Positions 38,702 through 50,291 of a DNA stretch of 64,000 nt are shown one piece after another. Position 1 is the first letter of the stretch. Every line of letters begins with the position of its first letter. Both the position numbers and the translations under genes were made by a program. Source of the DNA: Wuchereria bancrofti (taxonomy: Eukaryota; Nematoda; Chromadorea; Rhabditida; Onchocercidae); assembly GCA_005281725.1 (NCBI GenBank), contig SSBO01000012.1, forward strand, positions 10,526,975-10,590,974, read 5' to 3'. The notes beneath the pieces are model-generated. The model was given only the letters and a program-made list of their open reading frames with translations. It had not been told where the DNA came from and ran no database searches.

Positions 38702-40440
38702 AGAAAAAATCACATAAACGACATAACTTTAGTGGAAATGGAAAAAGAAAGGTGTATTAGGAATACTGTGGTTTTCAATTCTAAGAATCAAAAAGCGATT
38801 AGAAGCTTAAATATAGCTGAAATTACATGCATATCAGAAGGTATACTGAAGTCTAATTTTAAGAACCAAAATAAGAATCCAAACAATCAGGTAAAGTTCC
38901 AGAACATTTGACAGACTTTAAAAAAAAGCTCAATAGTAACTCCCATCAAAAAAGAAAAAGCAAAAGTAGGAAATCACTATATTCTCTGCTGTGTTCCTGC
39001 CACTCTAAACCAGTTCATAACGCATCGTTTCATTACCAACATTAAGTCATGTGAAAAATACTATGCCTTTACTGAAGGTTCAGAGATTAGTAAGGTCTCA
39101 ATGCATATGATATATTAGAGATTGAGAACAATGAAAGTGGCATATCAGTAAAGGCGATGGATACAAATACTACAAGGATTCACAGAAAACATATTAATTG
39201 CTAAAAGTTTATCGATGAGAAAGCGGACAAAAATGTACGAAAAATAGCACATTGTAGTAAGAGTATTATTTGAATGAAAGAAAAATAGATGAGATATAAA
39301 GAGAGAGGAAAAGTGAAAAAAGAACGAAATAAACAGGAAAAGTTGATAAATACATTAGAGATAAAATAAGTGAATAACAGTAATAATGACAATCTAATAA
39401 TAATTAACGAATAATTGATAATAATGGTAATTAATAGTAATAAAGAATAATAGTAATAATAATTTTTCCTTTTTTTTAATTTTTAAGTCATTTTTTTTGG
39501 AAAAATTTTACGAAACAGATGATAAGAAGATGAATGGAATGGAATATGATTCTGCTTCACTGGTTTTAAAAATTATTTTGTTAATTAGATTTATGAATTA
39601 ATTTACGAAAATTTTATAGAATTCTTTAAGGAAGGGAAAAATTTTTATAGTATGAAATTGCTTTTAAAATATTCCACCAAAATATCCACAGTTTCCTTTT
39701 TTTTTCTTTTTTATAATGCAAATTTTCAACGTTTTTTTTCTTTTTTTACCTTTGGGATTTTACTTATATGAACATTTTAAGGGATTCTGCAGAATTCCAA
39801 ACGAATATAAAAAAGAAACCAATCATCGTGACGTTTCTGCTTATATTTTACTGCTTGGGAAAGAAGAGAAAGAAAGAAAAGAAGGAAAAAAAAGAAAAGT
39901 CTTAAGTTCGTCGGGCAATCATTGATCTATTTAAATTGAAACTTGATAATTAATGGGATTTAAATTGGCGCAATGTACCTTAACAAGCATGAGTGCGCAC
40001 ACGCAAAGTCACAATGATGCAGCACAACGGGTTTTCCGCTCGTTCTCTTTTACTGATAATTTTGTCATGCGTGATTGTTTCGTGAGGTTTGAGAATTGCA
40101 GTTGTTTTATGGGTAGCTTAACATACTGGACATGTAATCCGTTTCGTGAAGCGTTTAGAATATGCTTGTTTGATGAATTTTCTGAGATGTATTTGTACGT
40201 TTTTGTAGTGAATGTATCAAGTACGCAGAAATTGTATCAGTTATTTCTGGAAGATATTTCAGGTGGAAATAAGTTTGGTAATTAGAATCGGATGATGATT
40301 ATGAAATAGTCGTGTTTCTGGATGAAGTATTGCAAATATTAAAGGGATATAAGATGCTTAATTTTAAAATACTGTTCTTGATTAGTATAAATGCATGGTT
40401 ATGTCTGCAGAATGCTATGGAAGTAATTGAAAAATTTTCT
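38702..40440. other. Divergent intergenic region between dnj-2 and the BRK1 operon
   Basis: Probably the operon promoter lies here. There are AT-rich and TAA/ATA trinucleotide-rich stretches (39370-39460) and T-rich tracts (39470-39740). A 110-codon + strand frame at 39953-40285 has no recognisable family or splice context and is not called as a gene. Confidence 0.45.
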
Positions 40441-40448
40441 CTTTTCAG
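40437..40448 (+). other. Candidate SL trans-splice acceptor of the operon's first gene
   Basis: TTTTCTCTTTTCAG ends at 40448, 32 nt before the BRK1 ATG, with no coding exon upstream. Confidence 0.5.
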
Positions 40449-40480
40449 ATTTAAAGAAAGAAAAGACTTTAAGGTAGTGG

Positions 40481-41203
40481 ATGAATGCAGGTAATATAAA
40501 AGTTACACTTGTACAGCGACAACTGCGAGAAGACTGGAATAATCGCGAATACGCGCAGGTAGTTTCTGATAACATCCGACATATCGCGGATTTTCTCTGT
40601 AACTTTGGTATGTCTTTAAGATTTTGTCAGCATCAACCATCTATTTTCTGAAGAAATAAGGCTAAATGATCAACTACAAAATTTCCCACATCGACGAAAT
40701 ATTCAACCTATTTGTCAGGCAGTTAATAGATGACATTTGACCCAGGTTGTGTTGAAAGATAGCGAGTTATTTATTCACATTTTAATTATTTATTGTTATT
40801 TATTCACACAAAAAATGACGGGTCGAAGCTTGTTACATAACAGTTGGGGACAAAGTTGTTTGGGATGCTTAATTTCAGAACTGTCTTGCCGGAGCAGGAT
40901 CGCAGCACTTAGTGATAAGGTATCACTACTAGAACGAAAAGTGGAATTTCTTGAAGCCAGAGTAAGTTCTTACTTTGCATTTCTCGGCCAGTTGCATAAC
41001 AATGACTACATTCTGTCCCTTGTCTCTATCTTGAACTTTATCATAAGAAAAAGAATTGCATGCTTTTCAATTTCATCTTAACACGCTTTATTCAAATAGA
41101 TGGTTCGTGCATTATCTATGAGGGCAATCCAGCTTACCATGTCAGACCTGTTCCTGATTGTTTATGTAATTACCAGTTATCGCGAGGTGAAACACTGAAC
41201 TGA
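40481..41203 (+). CDS. BRK1: BRK1/HSPC300, smallest subunit of the WAVE regulatory complex
   Basis: Three exons in phase (40481-40607, 40879-40961, 41177-41203) encode 78 residues; family members are about 75. The reading MNAGNIKVTLVQRQLREDW and NNREYAQVVSDNIRHIADFL leads into LSCRSRIAALSDKVSLLERK and VEFLEARLSRGETLN. It keeps the near-invariant SCRSR..LE..EAR..(K/R)GETL core, a single long helix that packs with WAVE, Abi, Sra1 and Nap1. The complex relays Rac signals to Arp2/3 actin branching. The last exon codes only eight residues and then, after 6 nt, contains the start codon of the NDUFA6 gene. An earlier acceptor (41099) would give a different, unrelated tail and was not used. The ATG at 40481 is the only start in frame after the SL-type acceptor. 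Confidence 0.93.
41171..41176 (+). other. Splice acceptor shared by BRK1 last exon and NDUFA6 first exon
   Basis: ATTACCAG ends at 41176. Cis-splicing to it completes BRK1 (LSRGETLN-stop). If an SL is trans-spliced here instead, the first ATG of the product is the NDUFA6 start at 41210, leaving a leader of 33 nt. Which reaction happens cannot be read from DNA alone. Confidence 0.6.
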
Positions 41204-41209
41204 ACAAAA

Positions 41210-44200
41210 ATGGCAACAGGTATAATAAGAACTGCTACAGCAACTACACGTGAAGTTATTCCCATTGTATCAGCGAATAAAACACAAAGCCGGTCGAATG
41301 TGCTTGCTCTATATAAAGAAATGTTAGTTCATTTCATACTCATTTCTGCAATAAGGCCGTAGAAATTGACCTTTCGGTTATCGGTATTTATTTTCTCGGT
41401 CTGAAACTTCTTGCTTTCTTCCACCGTATCTGTTGCATATCTTTATATCGTTTCATGCTTTGTTACGATCACATTCAAGTGCTTACTATAACACGAACCA
41501 CTTGACTTATCGAGTGTTTTAAGGAACTTACTACTTTTTACTTGAACAAGTATTTATTTAATATCGCTAGTTATATCCAGAAATAACAGAGACAGAGATT
41601 CCGGTTGGCTATTAATGAAGAATAATAAAGCAGTGAATGAAGTAGAAAGGTAAAGCACAGTGACACGAATGAAGACGAATCTGCTTATACTCTATTGTTT
41701 GCTGTAAAATTTGGAGTGCTGATGTTAAATAATGAACCATCAATGTAGCCTTACTAACTCATGAATCGGATGGAGTGATGGCGGTTATACTATTGGCTTC
41801 TTTAGGAATATATGATTCTGTGGAGCTTGTGGTCAAACCCCACTGATAAATAAGTCGTACTATCTCTTGCTTAAAAATTTGCTGCATTTCATGCTTGGAT
41901 CATAGCTAACAAACTTAGGGCAATAAAAACTAGAAAAACACTTGAAGTTTAGAGTAATATCATATTCGATTCAAGTAGTTTTTTGGAAACATTTGTTCTG
42001 ATTTACGTTTCTTATAGAAAAAATGTACGAGTTTGGGCATTTATTCACGCGCTTCCTCTTTTATCATTCCTTCCACTTTTCACCATCCTTCAAACTTCAG
42101 TTTTCCTAATTCCGGCATTCATTGTATTGTTTCTGGTATATTTATATCCATTTGTTAAATGAAAGCATAAAATAGAAACACCAGACCGAATACTCAAAAA
42201 AGGGAAGAAGAAAAATCTTTTTCTTTCATATAAAACTGAAGGCATGTTTATTTCCTACTTCATATCACGCTTTGATATACCATAATCTGCTAGGTTTTTC
42301 ACACTATCTATAATTAAGAATTATTGCTGCAGTGGAGTTCTTTGTATGTGAGATGAAACATATTTCTTATTTCACCTTTCAAAGTAGTTCAGGATAAAGA
42401 CATGTAGTTCAGGAAAAACTAGCTCAGGATAAAGAGATGTAGAATTTGTAATGTCTGTGGCATAGCCATATCATGTATTCGAAAACACGTCACTATAGTT
42501 CTCCTTTGTCCCCATATTGAGAAGTTAATTATGTTTAGTGTGGTGGAAAGCGATGATTGTGTTTTTTTCTAAATTGCCTTAACATTGTGATCCTTTTTAA
42601 TCTCATTAATATTCATATTTGTTGATTTGTTTTTATTGATAATTGCTTCATGTAACCATATAACATTCATTAGAAAAAATGGGAAAAGCGCAAAAGATGC
42701 CATTAGCAAATGTCTTTTTTTTTGCTTGCTTTATATCTTATCTAACTTTCAACCCACGTTGTCACCACCCTCCTTCTTTGTGCATGGAATAGTAGAAAGA
42801 AGGATATCGTCATTATTGCAAACCGGTGAAATACTTGTTTTTGAAATGTTTGCGACAGCAGTAGTGTAGTAGTCGGGGTGGTAACAGTAGTAGTAGACGT
42901 AGTAGCAATAATGCAGCCATTTTTGTCGTCACAGTGATTGCAATCGTTATTTTTATCTTTGACTCGTTTTTGCATCTATATGTATGTCTGCAGGCTTAGA
43001 CGAGAAGCGCTGGATCGATTTTGGATATTAATGTTTGAGTTGGAAAATGCACTGCCTAAATGCTATCGCTGTTGCTTGCCTAGTATCTTTTTTCAGGAAA
43101 GACAGCTCATATAATTGCCTATGTAAATGTGTATGTGTGTTTGCTTCTGTTTTTTTTATTTTTGTCAGTTTTTTTTATTCTCTTATTTTAAAGCATGAAT
43201 ATATTGTGAAAATGGGCAATATGAGATTGTTGGTGGTTAAGCCTTCTTTATAATTGAAATAAGACCTTTTTTTTGTTTTAAAAATTTATCTCCAATTTTT
43301 TTTTCTTTTTTTGATTTTGTAATGAAATACTAATTTCATCAACTCAGATATATCTGTTCATCTTATGGGTGTGTAATTTGTGGATGGTCGTTGACATTGA
43401 CTGACCTACTGATGATGACAGTCGTTTTATTTCATCGCTCACTGAATATTCCATCAGAATCTTTTTCTTTTTTTTCTTACGGTCACTTTTTTTCTTCATC
43501 ATTATATTAGCACTCTGTATATTGTAAATTTCCATAGATAATTAGTTTTTTTTTTTAATTTAGTTCCTTTTTCCGTATTTTTTCACATCAAACATGTGGA
43601 GTAGCATAGTCGTTTTACATTTTAAACGCTATGTATGATTCCGATCCATATATATATATAGCCTGTCATCGAACTTTTAATTGATAGAAAATTGGTTGAA
43701 TAAAGAAAGCTTTATGGGAAAATATATTTGAAATTGCGCGACCTTCAATCAGTCAGTAACAGATTCTCATTATATATATATGGAGAGAGAGGGAGAGAGA
43801 GTGTATGCACGTGTGCACGTTTTATTATATATGCATGTATTGATGGTACACATTCTGTTTGGTAACAATAATCTGGTCACTCAATAAGGTTGTTGCGAAA
43901 GGTTAATTTGGGACAGTCGTAAATGGATAAAAAGAGAAAAAGTTGAAGATTGCGACATTTTTCAACATTACTCTTTCCGTTCAATTTTTTGGAAAATCTG
44001 AAAATTTATTTTTCGGCAATAGGTACAATTTTTCTGAGAAAATTTTCCATTTATAATTAATAGTGGTAATATTATGATATTTTGGTTAAAAGTGCACTGA
44101 GCATAATACGTCGATCAGAAAATACCGGATATAATTTCTGTCCATGACAAGTGTATTATTATTAACAGAAGAACAGCGGGACGATAATACCTTGTTTACA

Positions 44201-44962
44201 TGTGATAATTAACGGTATAGGAATGTGATGTTATTGGTGCTTAACTGTTATCCCGAGCAGTTTTATCTATTTTGAAAATTAAAGGTTGATCGTTTATTAA
44301 ATATTTTTCTACTTTTTTCTTTTTGTAGAGAGAAAGAAATAGAAAATTATTGTAGTACAATACAGTCAATTTTTCTGATCATTTCTTGTTGATTTCTACA
44401 TTTCATGGGTTTTTGTTTTAGTAGGACATGAGAGCTATGAATTGTATATGAAAATAGTTTGGCCAGCGAAAGATAGCATTTCTTTTTCCATTCAGCTTTT
44501 CGTTTATTTTAGGCAACGCTATGCTCCGAAACTCTACAAACAGTTCCATTTTGACGATATCCCGCTGTCCGTTTTTCGAGCAGCTTTAAAAAAGCAGTAT
44601 ATTAATAACGCGCATTTGACCGATTTTCGTGTTATTGATCGGAAAATTGCTGAATGCCGTCAAGTAAAACATTTTTTTTTCTGCAATTCATAGTTATTTC
44701 CAACATTTACTACAAAGTTTTTTAACTGGATAACAGTCTAAAATTATGCATCTGTTATGGATTTAAATGAAGCTCGCCAAAATAGTCTTTTAAGTTATTT
44801 CAAGCTTAAATATATTACGTTTTACAAGTATTATTTCAGGTGATATTGGCCTGTCAGAAACATTGGTATAACTCTTACCATCTGCGAAATGTTTTGTTCC
44901 GTGAAAATGTTGAAGCGAAACCGAAAGATTTCTTGTCGACCTTTCTTAGGAGCAAAAATTAG
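41210..44962 (+). CDS. nuo-3: NDUFA6 (B14), LYR-family accessory subunit of mitochondrial complex I
   Basis: Three exons in phase (41210-41322, 44513-44663, 44840-44962) encode 128 residues. The order matches NDUFA6: a short N-terminus (MATGIIRTATATTREVIPIV), the LYR-type helix SNVLALYKEMQRYAPKLYKQ (here LYK instead of LYR), then NNAHLTDFRVIDRKI, HWYNSYHLRNVLF and the C-terminal KPKDFLSTFLRSKN. NDUFA6 binds the mitochondrial acyl-carrier protein and sits on the complex I matrix arm. Its ATG lies 6 nt after the BRK1 stop within one exon. Intron 1 is 3.19 kb, much the longest in the window, with no supportable gene inside. The symbol follows C. elegans usage, where I recall nuo-3 adjoining coq-3 and gdi-1. 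Confidence 0.92.
41323..44512 (+). other. 3.2 kb intron 1 of the NDUFA6 gene
   Basis: GT at 41323 and AG at 44511-44512. It contains an AGT/GTA-rich stretch (42855-42906), an AT dinucleotide run near 43650, GA-repeat (43780-43801) and T-rich tracts. No nested gene on either strand could be supported. Confidence 0.6.
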
Positions 44963-45204
44963 TTGCACTGTTAATCAGTGATAGATCGTGCTCATTTAAT
45001 CACACTATTTTTTTGTGTGGTCACAATTTTATGCTTATTTATGAATAGTAAAATATTTAATTATATTATCCGGTTTATTGTGCTGGTATTGCTTTATACC
45101 CATTTTCGTACTTCTTTAATTTATTGGTAATTTCGATTGGGAGAAAAGTTGCTTCGGGTTAATTAACTTTATTGAAGTTAGAATGATTTGAAACTTGAAC
45201 TTTA

Positions 45205-45214
45205 TAAACTTCAG
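45205..45214 (+). other. Candidate SL trans-splice acceptor immediately before COQ3
   Basis: ATAAACTTCAG ends at 45214 and the COQ3 ATG begins at the next base, 252 nt after the NDUFA6 stop. This is the spacing expected for a downstream operon gene. Confidence 0.5.
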
Positions 45215-46727
45215 ATGTTTGCTGAGTACGGGAAAGGTGCATGTTGTACATATAAGTTCCATCGCCTGCTTCTGGATTCAGGAAAAAAGCGCTTTTGGGT
45301 TAATTCAAAGAGTCTTCAATTTAAGCAGAATTCGGTTGATAGCAATGATATCAAGGCATTCGCAAAATTATCACCCGATTGGACAAAGGAAGATGGGTCC
45401 TTTAAGGCATTATATTCCATGAATCGACTCCGGCTGCCATTAATTGTTGATACGATTGGTTGCAAAACTGAACAGAGCCATGTAATTTCTCGTTTTTTGA
45501 GTTGGGATTTTCTTCGAAGTTGTTGCACTTTTAACCCTCCATAGACCTTATTTCTATCTTTATCCTGTACTCCAACTGCTTCATTTCTTCCAATGTGAAC
45601 GATATTATTTAAGGAATCTCTCTTGAGTTTACACATTGCTGATATTGGATGTGGTGGTGGAATACTAACTTTTCCGTTGGCGCGATTGGGTGCAAATGTT
45701 GAAGCTGTGGATGCCTCCGTTGATGTAATTGCTTCGGTAGAAGAAGCAGAAAATTGTTTTCGTCGTGAAAATTGCGGATCAGGCAAAGCAGTGTTTAAGT
45801 GTTCATCAGTTGAAGATTTTGCTGCAGAAAATGCTGGAAGTAAGGTACATGAATTAATATAAAATCCATAGTCATTATATGAGATTTTTGTGATAATGCT
45901 GCATTTGCTCATGCTGGTTTATTTCTTCTCTGACAATTAAAATTGTCCCTTTCTGTGTCTCCGTGCTCGCCTCTTTTTTTCATTTGAAATATGTCTAACT
46001 CTGCAAAAAACGCCATCTTTAATTACTCTTCAGTGACATTATTGTTCAATCGTTCAACATTAATTTTAGAAGAGAGAATGGGAAGTTTTTTAGGTGACAT
46101 TTCTTATCTGTCAGCAAAATGGCTTTTTTCCTCTTTTTTTAAAGTGTTCGATGCAGTTGTCGCATCCGAAATAATCGAACATGTTGCTGATGTGGAATTA
46201 TTTGTGGAATCATGCATTCAGTTGGTACGCAAAAACGGTACTCTCTTCTTCACAACTATCAATAAAACTGTAGTGAGTCGACTGACGGCTGTTTGGATGG
46301 CAGAGGTTAGCTTTATATTGAATTATATTTTCATTGAAAAATAGAAATATCGTCTAGAGGGAGATAGAGAATCTAAAATTGACATAAATCATTGGGAAAC
46401 ATCTCAGGTGTTCGTGGATTTTTCATACAGAAATGGTCATCGATTCGCTTTTTTGAATTCAAAGTTATCGTTGAACTGAAGCAGAAGCTATGAAATAATT
46501 ACTGGAGGTACTGACATGAATTATTGTAGAGAGTGTTGGGCATTGTTCCGCCTGGCATCCATAATTGGTCGAAATTTATTGAACCAAAATTTCTTCGAAT
46601 GATTTTGGAAGAAAATGGTTGCAGCGTGCGTTTATTACACGGCATGATTTACAATCCTCTAACAAATCATTGGTCATGGAATCGAAGCACGTCGATAAAT
46701 TATGCTTTAGTTGCTATCAAAAATTAA
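45215..46727 (+). CDS. coq-3: COQ3, ubiquinone biosynthesis O-methyltransferase
   Basis: Four exons in phase (45215-45481, 45614-45839, 46145-46305, 46530-46727) encode 283 residues. A basic, acid-poor N-terminus looks like a mitochondrial targeting sequence, followed by a family match at [20 protein letters not shown]. The SAM-binding motif I is [19 protein letters not shown], then [30 protein letters not shown] and [19 protein letters not shown], all COQ3 hallmarks. The enzyme does both O-methylations of the quinone ring in the mitochondrial matrix. Exon 2 was ended at A/GTAAGG (45840) rather than five bases later, because only this phase joins to MFDAVVASE. It is the third gene of the operon-like block. 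Confidence 0.95.
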
Positions 46728-47706
46728 TTACGACATTTGCCGCGATCAGTTTTCGAAGGAATTGAATTTATTCACTTCAAAAAGATATGAGAAAAACAAG
46801 GAAAAAGTCATTGCTCAGAAGCAGTACTATCTGATTATTTTATCTGAAAATACTGGTAGCTTCGCTTTGGTCTAGTAAAAAAAAAAGTGCTGGGAAGTTC
46901 TTCGGCTAGTCGACTCCAAAGGTTTAAAGATTTGGTTTTTCCGTTTATCATTACTGGGTATTTTTTTATCCAGTTCCAAATGAATTATCTTTGCAGCTAT
47001 TTTTCATGTGTACTTTACCACTAGTTTTCATAATGAATAGCTTTCATAAAAAGTTCAGATGCTATAATGAGTTGAAAATATTTTGAATCCTCGTTCAAAT
47101 GTAAGTGATTAGACATGTAATAACAAATAAAAAATACTATTGATTGAAATTTGGTTCAAAATTTATTATTGCCGTGGAAATATCGGACGATTTTTGTTGC
47201 TTGTTTTAATTTTCATTTGTTTGATTTTTCTCATTTATACAATTTGGTGAAACTATAGTATGTTTCACATCAAATGACATTGTTTATGAGCTGGAGATGT
47301 CTTTTTCATTTCCCAAAGTGCTTTTACAGTATTTTAAATGTAATGTTTTCAATCTTAGTGGTGTTTAATGCTTTATGCTAATTTCTGATTACGTCAATCA
47401 AGGACAATGAGGAATGATCCCTTGGTGAATCTTCCCTAATACTTCATACCATTTCGCTTATTTATTTTTCCATTTCTTCTGCTTTCTCGAATTTGTCCTG
47501 AATGTGACTAGTCTTAAGTTTTGCATCACTTGTTAAATAAATAGTATGGCTAAAAGCATGGTCTTTTTTTGTCACATTAACTGGATTGTCATATCTTTGT
47601 AGATATCCTATTGATAGTAACGTGATAACTAACAACGTGCTGTCGTGGAATAATTGCTGTAACACCCTAAATTTGATTTATAGGTGAACTAATTTGTTCA
47701 AGCGAC
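46728..47706 (+). other. Intercistronic region coq-3 to gdi-1
   Basis: 979 nt on the same strand. It has AATAAA at 47126-47131 (399 nt after the coq-3 stop) and a candidate SL acceptor GATTTATAG ending 47683, 23 nt before the gdi-1 ATG. The gap is longer than the roughly 100 nt usual in C. elegans operons. No gene was seen. Confidence 0.5.
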
Positions 47707-50291
47707 ATGGATGAGGAATACGATGCCATCGTCCTTGGCACAGGACTGAAGGTACTTTCAAATTTATGCTTTAGTCTTGTTTTACTCACATCCGAATTGC
47801 ATGAAACCGAAAACGTCATACTTCGGAATGTTAACATCTTTATAAACAAGGCATGGCTGTAAAACGATTTGATTGAAATTGAAAGCTGATAGTTTTTAGG
47901 AATGTATACTGTCGGGAATGTTATCAGTGTCAGGCAAGAAAATACTCCATATTGATCGAAACAATTATTATGGTGGTGAATCGGCTTCTCTTACACCACT
48001 TGAACAACTTTATGAAAAATTTTTTGGTAAACAATTCTTCAAGATTATTTTTTCAAATTTCTGTAAAAACTTGCAGAATACATATCCGAAAAAGCACGAG
48101 GAATTTCATCATATATATAATTTTTAGGACCGAATGCGAAACCATCTACGGATATGGGAAGAGGTCGGGATTGGAATGTTGATCTAATTCCTAAATTCTT
48201 GATGGCAAATGGATCACTTGTTAAGGTTAATTCTCCAGCTTTTTTTTATTTTAAAATATTTTGTTATGATAACTTACGATTGTAACTTGGTGTCTTATCC
48301 TTCAGTTTTGCTGCATTGCAGCTTTTGATTCACACAGGCGTGACGCGTTATCTTGAATTCAAGTCCATTGAGGGGTCTTACGTATACAAAGGTGGAAAAA
48401 TTTTCAAAGTTCCAGCTGATGAAATGGAAGCTTTAGCTACAAGTATGTTTTAGTCTGTATTTGATGTCTTCTTTTTTCATGTCACGTTTTTGAGAGGACT
48501 AAAATATGCGTTCTTTCAGATTTGATGGGAATGTTCGAAAAGAGACGTTTCAAAAAATTTCTCGTTTGGGTGCAAAATTTCGACATCAATAATAAGGCTA
48601 CGTACGAGGGCTTTGATCCAGTTGTGACTACAATGCAGCAGGTTATTTTCATTGTTTCAGTATTATAGAAACCTTTCTGAATGATCATTCACTATGTTTA
48701 TCAGTCTTCTGTGTGATTTGGATTGAAATTGGAATATGACAGTAACTTTTGAGGTGAAATTTGCCTTTGTTCGAGTAGGAAGGGCTTAGAGAGCAAATTT
48801 GACAGGGAACTTTGAAATCTTCAAAATTGTCATAAAGCATTATTAAACTGTTCGAATTCACGTAATTTTTATTGAGAATTCTTTTCAGGTTTATGAAAAG
48901 TTCGGTTTGGATGAAAATACAGCGGATTTCACTGGTCATGCATTGGCACTATATCGAGATGACAAGTATGTTTTGCATAAAATTTTTCTAAATATATTGA
49001 ACTGGTTTCTGTAAAATTATTGATAAACCTTATTTTTCAGTTACAAAAATGAATTGTTCGTGCCAACAGCTGAAAGGATTCGTTTGTATTCCGATTCGTT
49101 AGCTCGATATGGAAAATCGCCATACCTGTATCCCCTTTATGGTCTTGGCGAACTTCCACAAGGATTCGCTCGGCATGGAATTCCTTCATTATTTATCATT
49201 ATTTGTTTTAATTTATCATTATTTATTTTAATAACTGCTACATCTTGAAGTCATAAAAAGGATGTATTTCATAAAAGAATGTTATTTCTTTTTAAAACTT
49301 CAAATTTAGATTGAGTGCAATTTATGGTGGAACATACATGCTTGACAAACCCGTTGACGGTATAGTTTATGAAAATGGGAAAGTTGTTGGTGTGAAAAGT
49401 GGAGATGACATTGCGAAGTGTAAACAGGTACTTATGTAATTGTTTTGTAATGGTTAATTGTATTTTTTGAACGTTGCTATTTAATTCCAATATTTTTTTT
49501 AATATAATAAATGATATTTTATAAATTATTAAATGATATTTTATAAATTATTTTAAAATAAATGATATTTTATAGGTCTATTGTGATCCGTCATATGTCC
49601 CTGATAAAGTGAGGAAAACTGGGCAAGTTATTCGAGCCATTTGCCTTCTAAACCATCCAATACCGAATACTAACGATGCGCAAAGCTGCCAGATAATTAT
49701 TCCACAGAAGCAAGTTGGACGCCATTGCGGTATCTCCACTTTCATTTACAATTTTCTGTATGTTTCTTCTTTTCCTTAAAAATACTATGTATTTTCTTGA
49801 AATGATTGAATTTACTGAATTATATTCCAGATATTTATATTTCTCTGGTGTCTAATGCAAATATGGTAACACCTAATGGGTGGTATATTGCGATGGTTTC
49901 AACAACTGTGGAAACAAATAATCCTGAAGCTGAGATTTTGCCAGGACTGCACCTGTTGGGTCCAATTACCGAAAAGTTTGTTCACTTTGTCTTTCAAACT
50001 TTGTTTCATATAGGGTTAATAAGCTTCGTTCATGTAACGAATGCAAGTGGAACTATTGCTTTTGGAATATGTCAGCATACACAAGGAGTTTTCAGGTTTG
50101 TGAATGTTTCGGACGTCTATGAGCCGATTGATATGGGTGCTGAATCGCAAGTCTTTATCTCACGTTCTTACGATCCAACAACCCATTTTGAGACAACCTG
50201 TAAAGATGTTTTAGACATATTTCAGCGTGGTACTACCACTGGATTTGATTTCACTAAAATTACACATCTCTCACTTGAAGACCAAGAGTGA
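47707..50291 (+). CDS. gdi-1: Rab GDP-dissociation inhibitor (GDI)
   Basis: Eleven exons in phase: 47707-47751, 47900-48026, 48128-48225, 48322-48442, 48520-48641, 48889-48965, 49041-49172, 49310-49427, 49576-49729, 49831-49975 and 50096-50291. They encode 444 residues against about 447 in animals. The protein starts [20 protein letters not shown], the FAD-like nucleotide fold conserved in GDI/REP. It goes on with [56 protein letters not shown] and [23 protein letters not shown] extracts prenylated GDP-Rabs from membranes. Intron 7 must begin with GC (CG/GCATGG) to give the invariant [10 protein letters not shown] join. Intron 10 (49976-50095) is 120 nt, a multiple of three and without a stop, so its retention would insert 40 residues. 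Confidence 0.95.
49509..49575 (+). repeat. Short tandem repeat forming the intron 8 acceptor of gdi-1
   Basis: AAATGATATTTTATA occurs three times (from 49509, 49531 and 49560). In the third copy the following bases are G instead of AATT, creating the TTTTATAG acceptor of exon 9. Confidence 0.8.

Noticed and set aside
39953..40494. Two + strand frames (110 and 60 codons) before BRK1
   Set aside because: No family resemblance. They sit where the operon promoter and leader are expected, and the SL-type acceptor at 40448 makes an upstream coding exon unlikely.
41099..41199. Alternative BRK1 third exon (MVRALSMRAIQLTMSD...)
   Set aside because: The acceptor at 41176 gives the conserved GETL ending in the right phase, while this frame has no family resemblance.
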